The translations under genes and the position numbers were made by a program. The notes below the pieces were generated by a model. The model searched no databases. It was given only the letters and a program-made list of their open reading frames with translations, and was not told the DNA's origin. DNA of 64,000 bases from Fibrobacterota bacterium (GTDB taxonomy: Bacteria > Fibrobacterota > Fibrobacteria > UBA5070): assembly GCA_016715065.1 (NCBI GenBank), contig JADKBN010000010.1, forward strand, positions 62,001 to 126,000. The letters run 5' to 3'. The number at the start of each line of letters is the position of its first letter. Position 1 is the stretch's first letter. Shown one piece after another: positions 18,171 to 24,969 of this stretch.

Positions 18171-18692
18171 GAGCTGCGCTCGGCCCTTCCCTTTTCAAGG
18201 CTGCACCTTGATCGCTCTTCATTGAACCGGCGTTCGGCTCTTCTGTATCGCAGGGCTTTCGCCCTGCACCGTTTTACAGGAGGATCGTTCGGTAGATCCC
18301 CAACGGCTTCGCCGTTGGGGCCCGGCGCTCCTCCTGTACCTCCTCGGGGTCAAGGACCGGATCTGGCCTCGCCTGTGCGGCCCTTTGGCCAGGGCTCCCA
18401 TTTGACTCGCTTCGAGCCAAATGGGAGGAGCGAACATGCGCGCCAAGGGGGATTTGGCTTCCGCGGCCAATGCCAACTTGCTGGATCAGAGGACGTGTTC
18501 AGAAGTAAGGCACCAGGCGATGGCATCTGGGTCGCGATCGATATCCTCATGGGACTTGCCCGCTCCAATAGAAAATCCCCCTTGGAACCCCGCGCCGGTT
18601 CGGCAGCGGCAGTGGGATCCCGAGCTTTTTGGTGCCTGCCTGTTTGCTCATTCCCCTCATTTGGAGGGGTGCCCAAAGGGCGGTGTGGTCAC
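18171..18692 (+). repeat. composite hairpin-rich repeat, copy R1
   Basis: It begins GAGCTGCGCTCGG and contains the landmarks GAACCGGCGTTCGGCT, a GCAGGGC-TTTC-GCCCTGC hairpin (18250-18267), a CCCAACGGCTTCGCCGTTGGG hairpin (18298-18320), a stem of CCCATTTG/CAAATGGG arms (18396-18426), and an end with GGAGGGGTGCCC...GGTGTGGTCA. The same modules recur in the same order in R2 (19873-20270) and, shortened, in R3 (21437-21720). No credible protein is encoded; the 700-base gap 18049-18758 holds only this and a short repeat. It lies just downstream of Rpn copy A. Confidence 0.8.
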
Positions 18693-18758
18693 CACAGACT
18701 CTAGACAAGAACTGACGGACAGCCTTTTCAGATTTTCCCGCGGACCAGCGTCAGGGCA

Positions 18759-19553
18759 TCAAGGCTTCGCTGCGGCTTCGATGTCCTCTGGGCGTAAACC
18801 TGTGACGTCGGTGATGATTTCCCAGGAGATGCCGTGTTCGCGCATTTTGATGGCGTCTTCGACTTTGGAAGCTCGTTTGCCGATCAACTCACCTTCCGCC
18901 TTACCCTTGATTTCCCCTTCAACTCTTCCCTCCTGTCGGAGGAGGTCTCCTAGTGTCATGGCCTGCCCTTTCAGATTTGGGTGGAGCGATTGGAAAAGGT
19001 GGTCGCGGACCTCCGGGACACCGTCATTCAGAATATACTCCAGGAAGATTCGCAAAGAATGAATGGACCGATCTGGATCCATGCCTGCACCAAGGTCAGG
19101 AGTCAACTGGCTGGCAACAGCGAGAGTGTCCTTGGCGGAATAGATGTGTTTCATGAGAGCCAATGCGAAACGCACGACAGGATCGTGAAAATCAGAGCCA
19201 ATGATTTGATCATCGACAGCGGCGAGGTCTTCGAAAACAAGGCGGATGTCCGGGATGAACGGCCGAAGGGAATCCGGTAGGGCTGGAAAGTTCGCCTGGA
19301 AGGGCGCGAGGTTCCATGGCGATGGGCCTTGGTGGACGAGAATGGGGATCACCGGACGCAAGGGGCGATTTTCTGATTGATCCGACTCCCAAATGCTGAG
19401 CATGTAGCGGAGGATTTGGAGGTGGATGTGCTTGGCATGCCAGGTCTTGTGTTCCAGCAGGATGGCTACGACGGCTTGATTTCCCTGGAGCGGACAAGTG
19501 AAGAGCAGATCGGAGAAGATGGCTTTGAAGAAGGGGTCGTGGGGGCGGGGCAC
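18759..19553 (-). CDS. Rpn family recombination-promoting nuclease/putative transposase, copy A (internally deleted)
   Basis: Family PF04754-type (transposase_31, YhgA-like), PD-(D/E)XK endonucleases linked to RecA-independent recombination. It begins MPRPHDPFFKAIFSD and then jumps directly to LLFTCPLQGNQ. Compared with copy B it lacks 43 residues (129 bp, in frame), and the junction lies at TCGGAGAAG (19510-19518), which occurs twice in copy B, as expected for deletion between short direct repeats. The core acidic residue (SDLLF) and LLEHKTW remain. The C-terminal part has the Glu/Lys/Gly-rich repeat EGEIKGKAEGELIGK common in the family. The start is GTG. Probably inactive or altered; no Shine-Dalgarno is visible. 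Confidence 0.85.
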   Translation of the reverse strand: MPRPHDPFFKAIFSDLLFTCPLQGNQAVVAILLEHKTWHAKHIHLQILRYMLSIWESDQSENRPLRPVIPILVHQGPSPWNLAPFQANFPALPDSLRPFIPDIRLVFEDLAAVDDQIIGSDFHDPVVRFALALMKHIYSAKDTLAVASQLTPDLGAGMDPDRSIHSLRIFLEYILNDGVPEVRDHLFQSLHPNLKGQAMTLGDLLRQEGRVEGEIKGKAEGELIGKRASKVEDAIKMREHGISWEIITDVTGLRPEDIEAAAKP

Positions 19554-19872
19554 GCTTTTAACATACGTTAATACTGCTCGGATGAGTAGCGCTTTCTGCG
19601 GAGCGTCTTAAAAAAGGCGGCCGGGAACCCATCCCCCTCTTGCACCTCGAGGACTGGTGCAAAGGACCGGAGTAAACCCCGGATGAAAGGATGGCCGATC
19701 GTTCCCGGCCGCGGTCGGAAGCCAAGGGCGCCGCCGACATAAGGGAAGTTACGCCAAGGCCTATGCCGAAATCTGTGACGAAGATCACACTCCGGTTTGA
19801 ATGTGATGCAGATCACACTTTGGCCGGGCGGCGGTTGACGGGAATTGGTTTCGTGCCTATTCCCTGCTTCTT
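19554..19872. other. non-coding spacer with short direct repeat copy 2
   Basis: About 320 bases upstream of Rpn copy A. It holds ATACTGCTCGGATGAGTAG (also upstream of copy B near 21390), the second copy of the 37-base repeat (19616-19652), and a segment with two similar sites GTGACGAAGATCACACT and GTGATGCAGATCACACT near 19775-19820, which resemble CRP-type dyads (TGTGA-N6-TCACA style) but are not preceded by a recognised gene. No protein-coding sequence is convincing. Confidence 0.5.
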
Positions 19873-20270
19873 GAGCTGCGCTCGGCCTTTCATTCTAATG
19901 CTGATTTTCTATGAACCGGCGTTCGGCTCATTGGTCAGCAGGGCTGTCGCCCGGCGCTCCTCCTGTACCTCCTCGGGCCAAAGGATCGCAATCTCGGCCT
20001 CCCATCCGGCCAACAAGCCGGATGGGAACCCTGTGCGGCCCTTTGGCCAGGGTTCCCATTTGACTCGCTTCGAGCCAAATGGGAGGAGCGAGCATGCGCG
20101 CCAAGGGTCTCGGGCAATTCGGAGGAGCTGATGCCGCTCCTCCGAATTGCCTCGCCCCCTTGGAACCCCTGCCAATTCGGCAGCAGCATTTGGTGCCTAC
20201 CCGGTGATGTGCCGGTTCTGCAGGTCATTCCCCTCCTTTGGAGGGGTGCCCCGAAGGGGCGGGGTGGTCA
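19873..20270 (+). repeat. composite hairpin-rich repeat, copy R2
   Basis: The same modules as R1 in the same order: GAGCTGCGCTCGG, GAACCGGCGTTCGGCT, a CCCATTTG/CAAATGGG stem near 20057-20083, GAGCATGCGCGCCAAGG, a GGAGGAGCTGATGCCGCTCCTCC hairpin near 20118-20140, CCCCTTGGAACCCCTGCC and an end GGAGGGGTGCCCCGAAGGGG. It lies between Rpn copy A and copy B, so the order is R1 - Rpn A - R2 - Rpn B - R3, a tandem duplication of a repeat-plus-gene unit. Confidence 0.8.
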
Positions 20271-20446
20271 GCGCTCGCGCATTGTTTTCCGCGCAATTCT
20301 GCAGGCCTGGTGTGGGCAAATAAGCTTGAGAGCTCGCCGCAGTGGTGAAAGTTGAAAAAATTGCGTTCGCCTAGTGGGGCTTGGCGCTTTTGACAAAAAC
20401 TGATGGACGTCCAGGACGGATTTCTCCGCAGAACGTCGTTGGCGCA

Positions 20447-21372
20447 TCAAGCCTTCGGCGCGGCTTCGATGTCCTCAGGGCATAAACCGGTCACGTCGGT
20501 GATGATTTCCCAGGAGATGCCGTGTTCGCGCATTTTGCGAGCATTCTCCATGTTGGAGAGTTGCTTCCCGATCAACTCACCTTCAGCCTTGCCCTCAAGT
20601 TTCCCCTCAGCTTTGCCCTTGATTTCTCCCTCCTGTCGGAGGAGGTCTCCTAATGTCATGGCCTGCCCTTTCAAGTTGGGGTGGAGCGATTGGAACAAGT
20701 GGTCCCGGACTTCCGGGACACCGTCGTTGAGAATATACTCCAGCAGGATTCGCAACGTGCGGATGGATTTATCGTCGTCCAGCCCCGTTCCCAAATCTGG
20801 AGTCAGTGTGCTGGCGACAGCGAGGGTTTCCTCGGCGGAGTAGATGTGTTTCATCAGTGCGAGCGCGAATCGCACGACAGGGTCGCGGAAGTCGGAACCA
20901 ATTGCTTGATCATCGACGACGGCGAGGTCTTCGAAGACCAGGCGGATATCCGGGATGAACGCCCGGAGAGAATCTGGGAGGGTTGGAAAGCTCGCATGGA
21001 AGGGCGCGAGTTTCCATGGGGAAGGCCCTTGGTGGACGAGGATGGGAATCACCGGTCGCAAGGGGCGATTTCTGACTGATCTGCCTCCCAGATGCTGAGC
21101 ATGTAGCGGAGGATTTGGGTGGATGCTTGCCAGGTCTTGTGTTCCAGCAGGATGGCTACGACGGCTTGATTTCCCTGGAGCGGACAAGTGAAGAGCAGAT
21201 CGGAGAAGGACTCGTCGAGGGACTCGGACACGAAGCTGTTGGGCTCCGGCTCCAGGTGGTCGAGGTCGAGGGTTTCCAAAATGGGCCTTGGAAGGATCCC
21301 TCGGAGGAGGTCCTTGGCGTGGCCGAGGTCGGAGAAGATGGCTTTGAAGAAGGGGTCGTGGGGGCGGGGCAC
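20447..21372 (-). pseudogene. Rpn family nuclease/putative transposase, copy B (frameshifted)
   Basis: The 5' part (21372 to about 21070) encodes a complete N-terminus: MPRPHDPFFKAIFSDLGHAK, then DLDHLEPEPNSFVSESLDESF, SDLLFTCPL and LLEHKTW. The frame is then lost at DQSE. The rest continues one frame over (PLRPVIPILVHQGP onward) to the end at 20447. Copy A has TTTT at 19369-19372 where copy B has TTT at 21069-21071, so a single-base loss in a T run explains the shift. Restoring one base gives 308 residues. Copy B also lacks three residues found in copy A (after KTW). Real decay, slippage-tolerant expression and a sequencing error are all possible. Confidence 0.85.
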
Positions 21373-21436
21373 GCTTTGAATTTACGCAGATACTGCTCGG
21401 ATGAGTAGTTGTTTCTGCGAAGCGCTTCCTTTTTCT

Positions 21437-21720
21437 GAGCTGCGCTCGGCCTCTTTCCCAGATGCTGATTTTCATTGAACCGGCGTTCGGCCCTTCTTTA
21501 TCGCAGGGCTGTCGCCCTGCACCGGTTTACAGGAGGACGCTTCCCGCTCCTCCTGTACCTCCTCGGGCCAAAGGATCGCTGCGCGGCGACCCTTTGGAAT
21601 CCCGCGCGCCAAGGGGTCTCGGGCTCTACGGAGCGGATGCCGCTCCTCCGAATAGCCTCGCCCCCTTGGAACCCCTGCCGGTTCGGCAGCAGCGATGAGA
21701 TGCCGGTTCTGTTTTGTGCC
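21437..21720 (+). repeat. composite hairpin-rich repeat, copy R3 (shortened)
   Basis: It starts GAGCTGCGCTCGG and shares GAACCGGCGTTCGGC, GCAGGGC-TGTC-GCCCTGC (near 21503-21520), a GGAGGA...TCCTCC pair, CGCGCGCCAAGGGGTCTCGGGC, a GCGGATGCCGCTCCTCCGAAT module and CCCCCTTGGAACCCCTGCCG. It ends without the GGGGTGGTCA tail of R2. It lies upstream of Rpn copy B. Nothing coding was seen between 21373 and 21901. Confidence 0.75.
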
Positions 21721-21790
21721 AGCCTGGTTTTGGGGCCAGTGTATCCGCGTCGACCGCCGTTATCTGTGGATGCCGATCCCTGTCACGGAA

Positions 21791-21844
21791 TGTCCCGCCA
21801 CCGTTTTGGACGCAAAATTTTGCGTCCAAAACGGTGGCGGGACA
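21791..21844. repeat. 54-bp perfect palindrome without loop
   Basis: The 27-base half beginning TGTCCCGCCACCGTTTTGGA is followed immediately by its exact reverse complement, with centre GCAAAATTTTGC at 21817/21818. Symmetry stops at the next base on either side. No gene reads through it: it lies 57 bases beyond the stop of the minus-strand gene at 21902. On either strand RNA would fold into a very stable hairpin, so it may end transcription from that gene, but there is no separate T-tract. Confidence 0.9.
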
Positions 21845-21901
21845 GATCGGCAAAATGACAAAAACCGGATTCAGTTCTAAAACGCCATCCCAGGGACCTG
21901 G

Positions 21902-22828
21902 CTATTTCGCCGCCATCTGCCTGCGATAGTCCGCGTACTGCTGCGCCAGGTTGCGCGCGAACGGCAAGGCCTGCACGCGTCGTGTCGTGTCCACCAGGTC
22001 CACCAAGAGCCGATGCGCCGATTTGCGGGAGGCGTCTTCCTTGGCTTCCAGCATCTGCGCGAGGCCCTCCTGGAAATCGACGGAATCTGTCCCAAGGCTC
22101 ACCTGGTTGCGATGGAGCAGATCCATGATCTTGACGCGGAACTGGTGACGCACCAACGGATCCGGCACCTGCTGGTAGGTTTCCAGGAGTAGACTCATGG
22201 CTTCTTCAGGACGGCCGTTCTTGTGCAGGAGTGTGAAGGCGAGGTTGCGGGCGTAATCTGGGATGCTGTCGTTCAGGCGGGTGAGGGGAAGGAGGATGGC
22301 GGCGGCGGAGTCGCGGGCCCTGATCGAATCTGTCGGATTCTCTAGCGCGTAGGTTGCCCAGGTGATGCGGAATTGCCACTTGCTGGGAAACCGGTTTGCA
22401 GCGACTCGGAGAAATGGCTCCGCATCGGCGTTATTATAGCCCTTAAGCTGTGGAATCGCCCATGCAGCAATGAGTGATGGCTGGTGCCAGAGAGTGTCGC
22501 TTTGGCTTGCTAGGAAGAAATACCCAGGCAGTGCGGTAGGTTCGGCTCCCATAAAAATGATTTCGGCGTATTCTTGGATTGCCCGGATCCAGGTAATTGC
22601 CCCGACAAGGCCACCAAGTCCAGTCATGGCCCAGGGAGAGGGAGTGGAGAAATCAAATTTCTGGGCGTGAGGTGGAGGAGGAGCTTCCGCTTGAGGAAGC
22701 TGCATGTGGGCGAACTGCCCAAGGCTCATGGCGCAGACGGCAAGGCAGCCAAGTATGGCGCCTTGGATGGCTCTCTTCACGTCGTAAGAATACACCAAAA
22801 TTTGGATGAGATCCAGGCTCTGGTTCAT
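21902..22828 (-). CDS. membrane-anchored helical-repeat protein, unknown
   Basis: One clear transmembrane segment near the N-terminus (AIQGAILGCLAVCAMSLG), a proline-rich linker (QAEAPPPPHAQKFD) and then helical repeat sequence of TPR character (for example NAD-AEPFLRVAANRFPSKWQF, ARNLAFTLLHKNGRPEEAMSLLLE). No known domain is certain. The frame is open up to a GTG at 22906, but that codon lies inside the sigma-54-like box of the divergent pilin gene. I therefore prefer the ATG at 22828, giving 308 residues. It is divergent from pilin 1 and could belong to pilus function; this is inference from position only. Confidence 0.6.
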   Translation of the reverse strand: MNQSLDLIQILVYSYDVKRAIQGAILGCLAVCAMSLGQFAHMQLPQAEAPPPPHAQKFDFSTPSPWAMTGLGGLVGAITWIRAIQEYAEIIFMGAEPTALPGYFFLASQSDTLWHQPSLIAAWAIPQLKGYNNADAEPFLRVAANRFPSKWQFRITWATYALENPTDSIRARDSAAAILLPLTRLNDSIPDYARNLAFTLLHKNGRPEEAMSLLLETYQQVPDPLVRHQFRVKIMDLLHRNQVSLGTDSVDFQEGLAQMLEAKEDASRKSAHRLLVDLVDTTRRVQALPFARNLAQQYADYRRQMAAK

Positions 22829-22899
22829 CAAACCGTTAAAAAATTTAGAAATTTTAGTTATCTGCGGAGGGGGAGACAAATCTTCGAGATACAAGTTGA

Positions 22900-22915
22900 T
22901 TGGCACGGGTTATGA
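22900..22915 (+). promoter_or_regulatory. sigma-54-type promoter of pilin 1
   Basis: TTGGCACGGGTTATGA has the -24 GG and ten bases later GA in place of the consensus GC. A start would fall near 22927, some 40 bases before the pilin ATG. Sigma-54 (with PilR-type activators) is the usual control of major pilin genes. Confidence 0.55.
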
Positions 22916-22966
22916 ATGGTATAACGATCATACGGGGACGAACCCCGGCAACAAAGGAGAAGGATC

Positions 22967-23518
22967 ATGAAGTCGCTGAAAAAGGGATTCACCCTCGTTG
23001 AACTGATGGTTGTGATCGTGATTATCGGCATCTTGGCTGCGTTGGCCATCCCGCGTTTCATGGGAGCCACGGCGAAGTCCAAGGCTACGGAGTTCAAGCC
23101 CGTTCTCAAGCAGATTTATACCCTTGAGGAAGCATTCCGTCAGGAGAGCGCCGCCGGCGCGCTGGGAACTTTTGAGCAGATCGGATGGGATGCTCCCGGA
23201 TTGAATGCTGCTTTGGCCACGGCAACCACAACAAAGGCGTTTTTCAACTACGGACCAGGCGCCACTCCTGTCGGAACGACCGTTGCTCTGCAGCGGGCCG
23301 CTGTTACTGCACCTGCGCCGGTTTATGCCGCTGGAATTGCCATTGCCACCGCTGCCCCGAACGTAAATGGGATCACGATCGTCGCTGCTAACGGCAACAC
23401 TCTTGTGAATGCCAGCGACGTTGCCTGTGTGATCACTTCAGGCGAAACCTTTGTTGACGATGGAGCGGCGAACTTGCAGACCATCGCCGGCGGTCTGACC
23501 CAGCAGAACTGCCCCTAA
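22967..23518 (+). CDS. type IV pilin, copy 1
   Basis: Prepilin with the short basic leader MKSLKKG cut before Phe, then FTLVELMVVIVIIGILAALA, the conserved hydrophobic assembly helix with Glu5. Its 183 residues form a helix followed by an Ala/Thr/Val-rich beta domain and a C-terminal cysteine pair (VACVITS and QQNC) that would form the D-loop. AAAGGAGAAGGATC before the ATG is a strong ribosome site. The protein differs from copy 2 at only four residues. The first 188 bases of the two genes are identical, followed by a block of dense silent changes. It is probably a major pilin for twitching, adhesion or uptake. No assembly genes lie nearby. Confidence 0.95.
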   Translation: MKSLKKGFTLVELMVVIVIIGILAALAIPRFMGATAKSKATEFKPVLKQIYTLEEAFRQESAAGALGTFEQIGWDAPGLNAALATATTTKAFFNYGPGATPVGTTVALQRAAVTAPAPVYAAGIAIATAAPNVNGITIVAANGNTLVNASDVACVITSGETFVDDGAANLQTIAGGLTQQNCP

Positions 23519-23526
23519 CCTCCCCT

Positions 23527-23576
23527 GATCTCCCCGGAGATCAACCGAACCCCTCCCTTCCCGGGTGGGGTTTTTC
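23527..23576 (+). terminator. terminator after pilin 1
   Basis: A small GATCTCC/GGAGATC hairpin is followed by AACCCC...GGTGGGGTT with a T-tract (23548-23576). The same arrangement follows pilin 2. Confidence 0.8.
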
Positions 23577-23582
23577 ATTTCT

Positions 23583-23665
23583 TGCCCAGAACTCTAGAGA
23601 AAACTCCAGGAATGCAACGTTAAGGTACGCATCCCAAGACGTGGCTGAATTCATTGGAAAATGCC
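23583..23665 (+). pseudogene. decayed copy of the merR promoter and first codons
   Basis: After the pilin 1 terminator the sequence reads CTTGCCCAGAACTCTAGAG..., then AAACTCCAGGAATGCAACGTT, then CCAAGACGTGGCTGAATTCA. It matches the merR operator and start at 24484-24555 (ACTC...GACTCCAGGGTGTAACGTT, then ACCAAGACGTGGCTGAAG), with the -35 box and start codon lost. It is therefore a remnant of the duplication that made the two pilins. The rest of the 350-base gap 23519-23870 shows no gene, only an AT-rich stretch before the pilin 2 promoter. Confidence 0.65.
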
Positions 23666-23802
23666 AATTGTATGTGGCACGGCTACAAAGTCCGCAAGTT
23701 TTGCTTTCGCTGCGATCCAAGATCGGACGCTTGAAATAATTAAAATTTTAGGAAATTTGGATGTTAAAAAAAAGTCGGCAAGCTCTTAGGGGTAAGGGTT
23801 GA

Positions 23803-23819
23803 TTGGCATGGATTGTGCT
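23803..23819 (+). promoter_or_regulatory. sigma-54-type promoter of pilin 2
   Basis: TTGGCATGGATTGTGCT has GG and GC ten bases apart, matching the -24/-12 pattern better than the promoter of copy 1. The surrounding bases (GGGTTGATTGGCA) also match copy 1, so the promoter was duplicated with the gene. Confidence 0.65.
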
Positions 23820-23870
23820 CAATCGTACAGTTATTACGGGGGGTGACCCCGACAACAAAGGAGAAAGATC

Positions 23871-24422
23871 ATGAAGTCGCTGAAAAAGGGATTCACCCTC
23901 GTTGAACTGATGGTTGTGATCGTGATTATCGGCATCTTGGCTGCGTTGGCCATCCCGCGTTTCATGGGAGCCACGGCGAAGTCCAAGGCTACGGAGTTCA
24001 AGCCCGTTCTCAAGCAGATTTATACCCTTGAGGAAGCATTCCGTCAGGAGAGCGCCGCAGGAGCACTTGGAACATTCGCACAAATTGGATGGGATGCTCC
24101 TGGATTGAATGCTGCTTTGGCCACAGCAACCACAACAAAGGCGTTTTTCAACTACGGACCAGGCGCCACTCCTGTCGGTACAACCGTTGCTCTGCAGCGG
24201 GCCGCTGTCACTGCGCCTCCTCCGGTTTATGCCGCTGGAATTGCGCTTGCCACCGCGGCCCCGAACGTGAATGGGATCACGATCGTCGCTGCTAACGGCA
24301 ACACTCTTGTGAATGCCAGCGACGTTGCTTGTGTGATCACTTCAGGCGAAACCTTTGTTGACGATGGAGCGGGAAACTTGCAGACCATCGCCGGCGGTCT
24401 GACCCAGCAAAACTGCCCCTAA
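23871..24422 (+). CDS. type IV pilin, copy 2
   Basis: A second 183-residue prepilin with the same MKSLKKG leader and FTLVELMVVIVIIGILAALA helix as copy 1. Differences are four residues: Ala for Glu in GTF(E/A)QIG, Pro for Ala in TAP(A/P)PVY, Leu for Ile in AAGIA(I/L)AT, and Gly for Ala in DDGA(A/G)NL. The leader sequence GACAACAAAGGAGAAAGATC is also nearly the same. The clustered silent changes at 24059-24090 beside 188 identical bases point to a mosaic made by gene conversion. Its own promoter and terminator suggest that both copies can be expressed. Confidence 0.95.
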   Translation: MKSLKKGFTLVELMVVIVIIGILAALAIPRFMGATAKSKATEFKPVLKQIYTLEEAFRQESAAGALGTFAQIGWDAPGLNAALATATTTKAFFNYGPGATPVGTTVALQRAAVTAPPPVYAAGIALATAAPNVNGITIVAANGNTLVNASDVACVITSGETFVDDGAGNLQTIAGGLTQQNCP

Positions 24423-24430
24423 CCTCCCCT

Positions 24431-24477
24431 GATCTCTCACGAGATCTCCGAACCCCACCCCTCCGGGTGGGGTTTTT
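24431..24477 (+). terminator. terminator after pilin 2
   Basis: GATCTC/GAGATC precedes the strong stem CCCCACCC-CTCC-GGGTGGGG with T5 at 24453-24477. It separates the pilin transcript from merR. Confidence 0.88.
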
Positions 24478-24490
24478 CTTTTCTTGCCCC

Positions 24491-24522
24491 TTGACTCTCG
24501 GGTCGACTCCAGGGTGTAACGT
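24491..24522 (+). promoter_or_regulatory. MerR/ZntR-type promoter-operator of merR
   Basis: TTGACT at 24491 and TAACGT at 24517 are spaced by 20 bases, longer than the normal 17, and the spacer carries the dyad ACTCTCGGGTCGACTCCAGG (24494-24513, continuing GT). This is nearly the ZntR/PbrR-type operator with its GTCGAC centre. Metal-bound MerR proteins untwist such promoters. The expected start falls on or next to the merR ATG at 24529, so the transcript would be leaderless. Confidence 0.8.
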
Positions 24523-24528
24523 TGAGGG

Positions 24529-24969
24529 ATGGAGACCAAGACGTGGCTGAAGATCGGGGAGGTGGCGAAGCGGACGGGGCTTAGTCATGATGCCCTGCGC
24601 TTTTATGAGGAGCGGGGACTGCTTCCTGAGGCGGCGCGGACGGAAGGCAAGTTTCGGTTGTTTCCACCGGAGACCGTGGAACGGTTGGGGTTTGTCCAGC
24701 GGGCCAAGAATTTGGGCTTTTCGCTGGATGAGATTTCCCAGCTCCTGAATCTGCGGCAAAGTCCGGCCACAGACAGCCACCAGGTGTTGGAGTTGGTGGA
24801 ACAACACATCCGCGAGGTGGATCACCGCATCGCCGAGCTCGCCAATTTGCGCCAGGCTCTGGTGCAACTGGCCGACACCTGCGATGGGTCGCATCCGACC
24901 TCCGATTGCCCGATTCTGCAATTCTTTGCCCAAAGCGAGAAGAAGGAGTGCTGCCATGGAACTCATTGA
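24529..24969 (+). CDS. MerR family heavy-metal-responsive regulator
   Basis: 146 residues: winged helix-turn-helix LKIGEVAKRTGLSHDALRFY (residues 7-26) with YEERGLLPEA, a dimerisation helix (about 80-115) and the metal loop TCDGSHPTSDCPILQFF near 120-135, close in form to ZntR/CueR/PbrR loops. A terminal CCHGTH adds further ligands. It probably senses Zn, Cd, Pb or Cu and controls itself and the following permease, whose start overlaps the merR end by 14 bases. The ATG at 24529 is chosen because the promoter -10 ends seven bases before it; no Shine-Dalgarno is needed if leaderless. Confidence 0.92.
   Translation: METKTWLKIGEVAKRTGLSHDALRFYEERGLLPEAARTEGKFRLFPPETVERLGFVQRAKNLGFSLDEISQLLNLRQSPATDSHQVLELVEQHIREVDHRIAELANLRQALVQLADTCDGSHPTSDCPILQFFAQSEKKECCHGTH

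Noticed and set aside
18759..21372. Classical insertion sequence
   Set aside because: No terminal inverted repeats, target duplications or DDE transposase were found. The genes belong to the Rpn PD-(D/E)XK group.
18171..21720. CRISPR array in the repeat-rich region
   Set aside because: The repeats are long, modular and hairpin-based with Rpn genes between them. There are no regularly spaced 25-40 base repeats with unique spacers and no cas genes.
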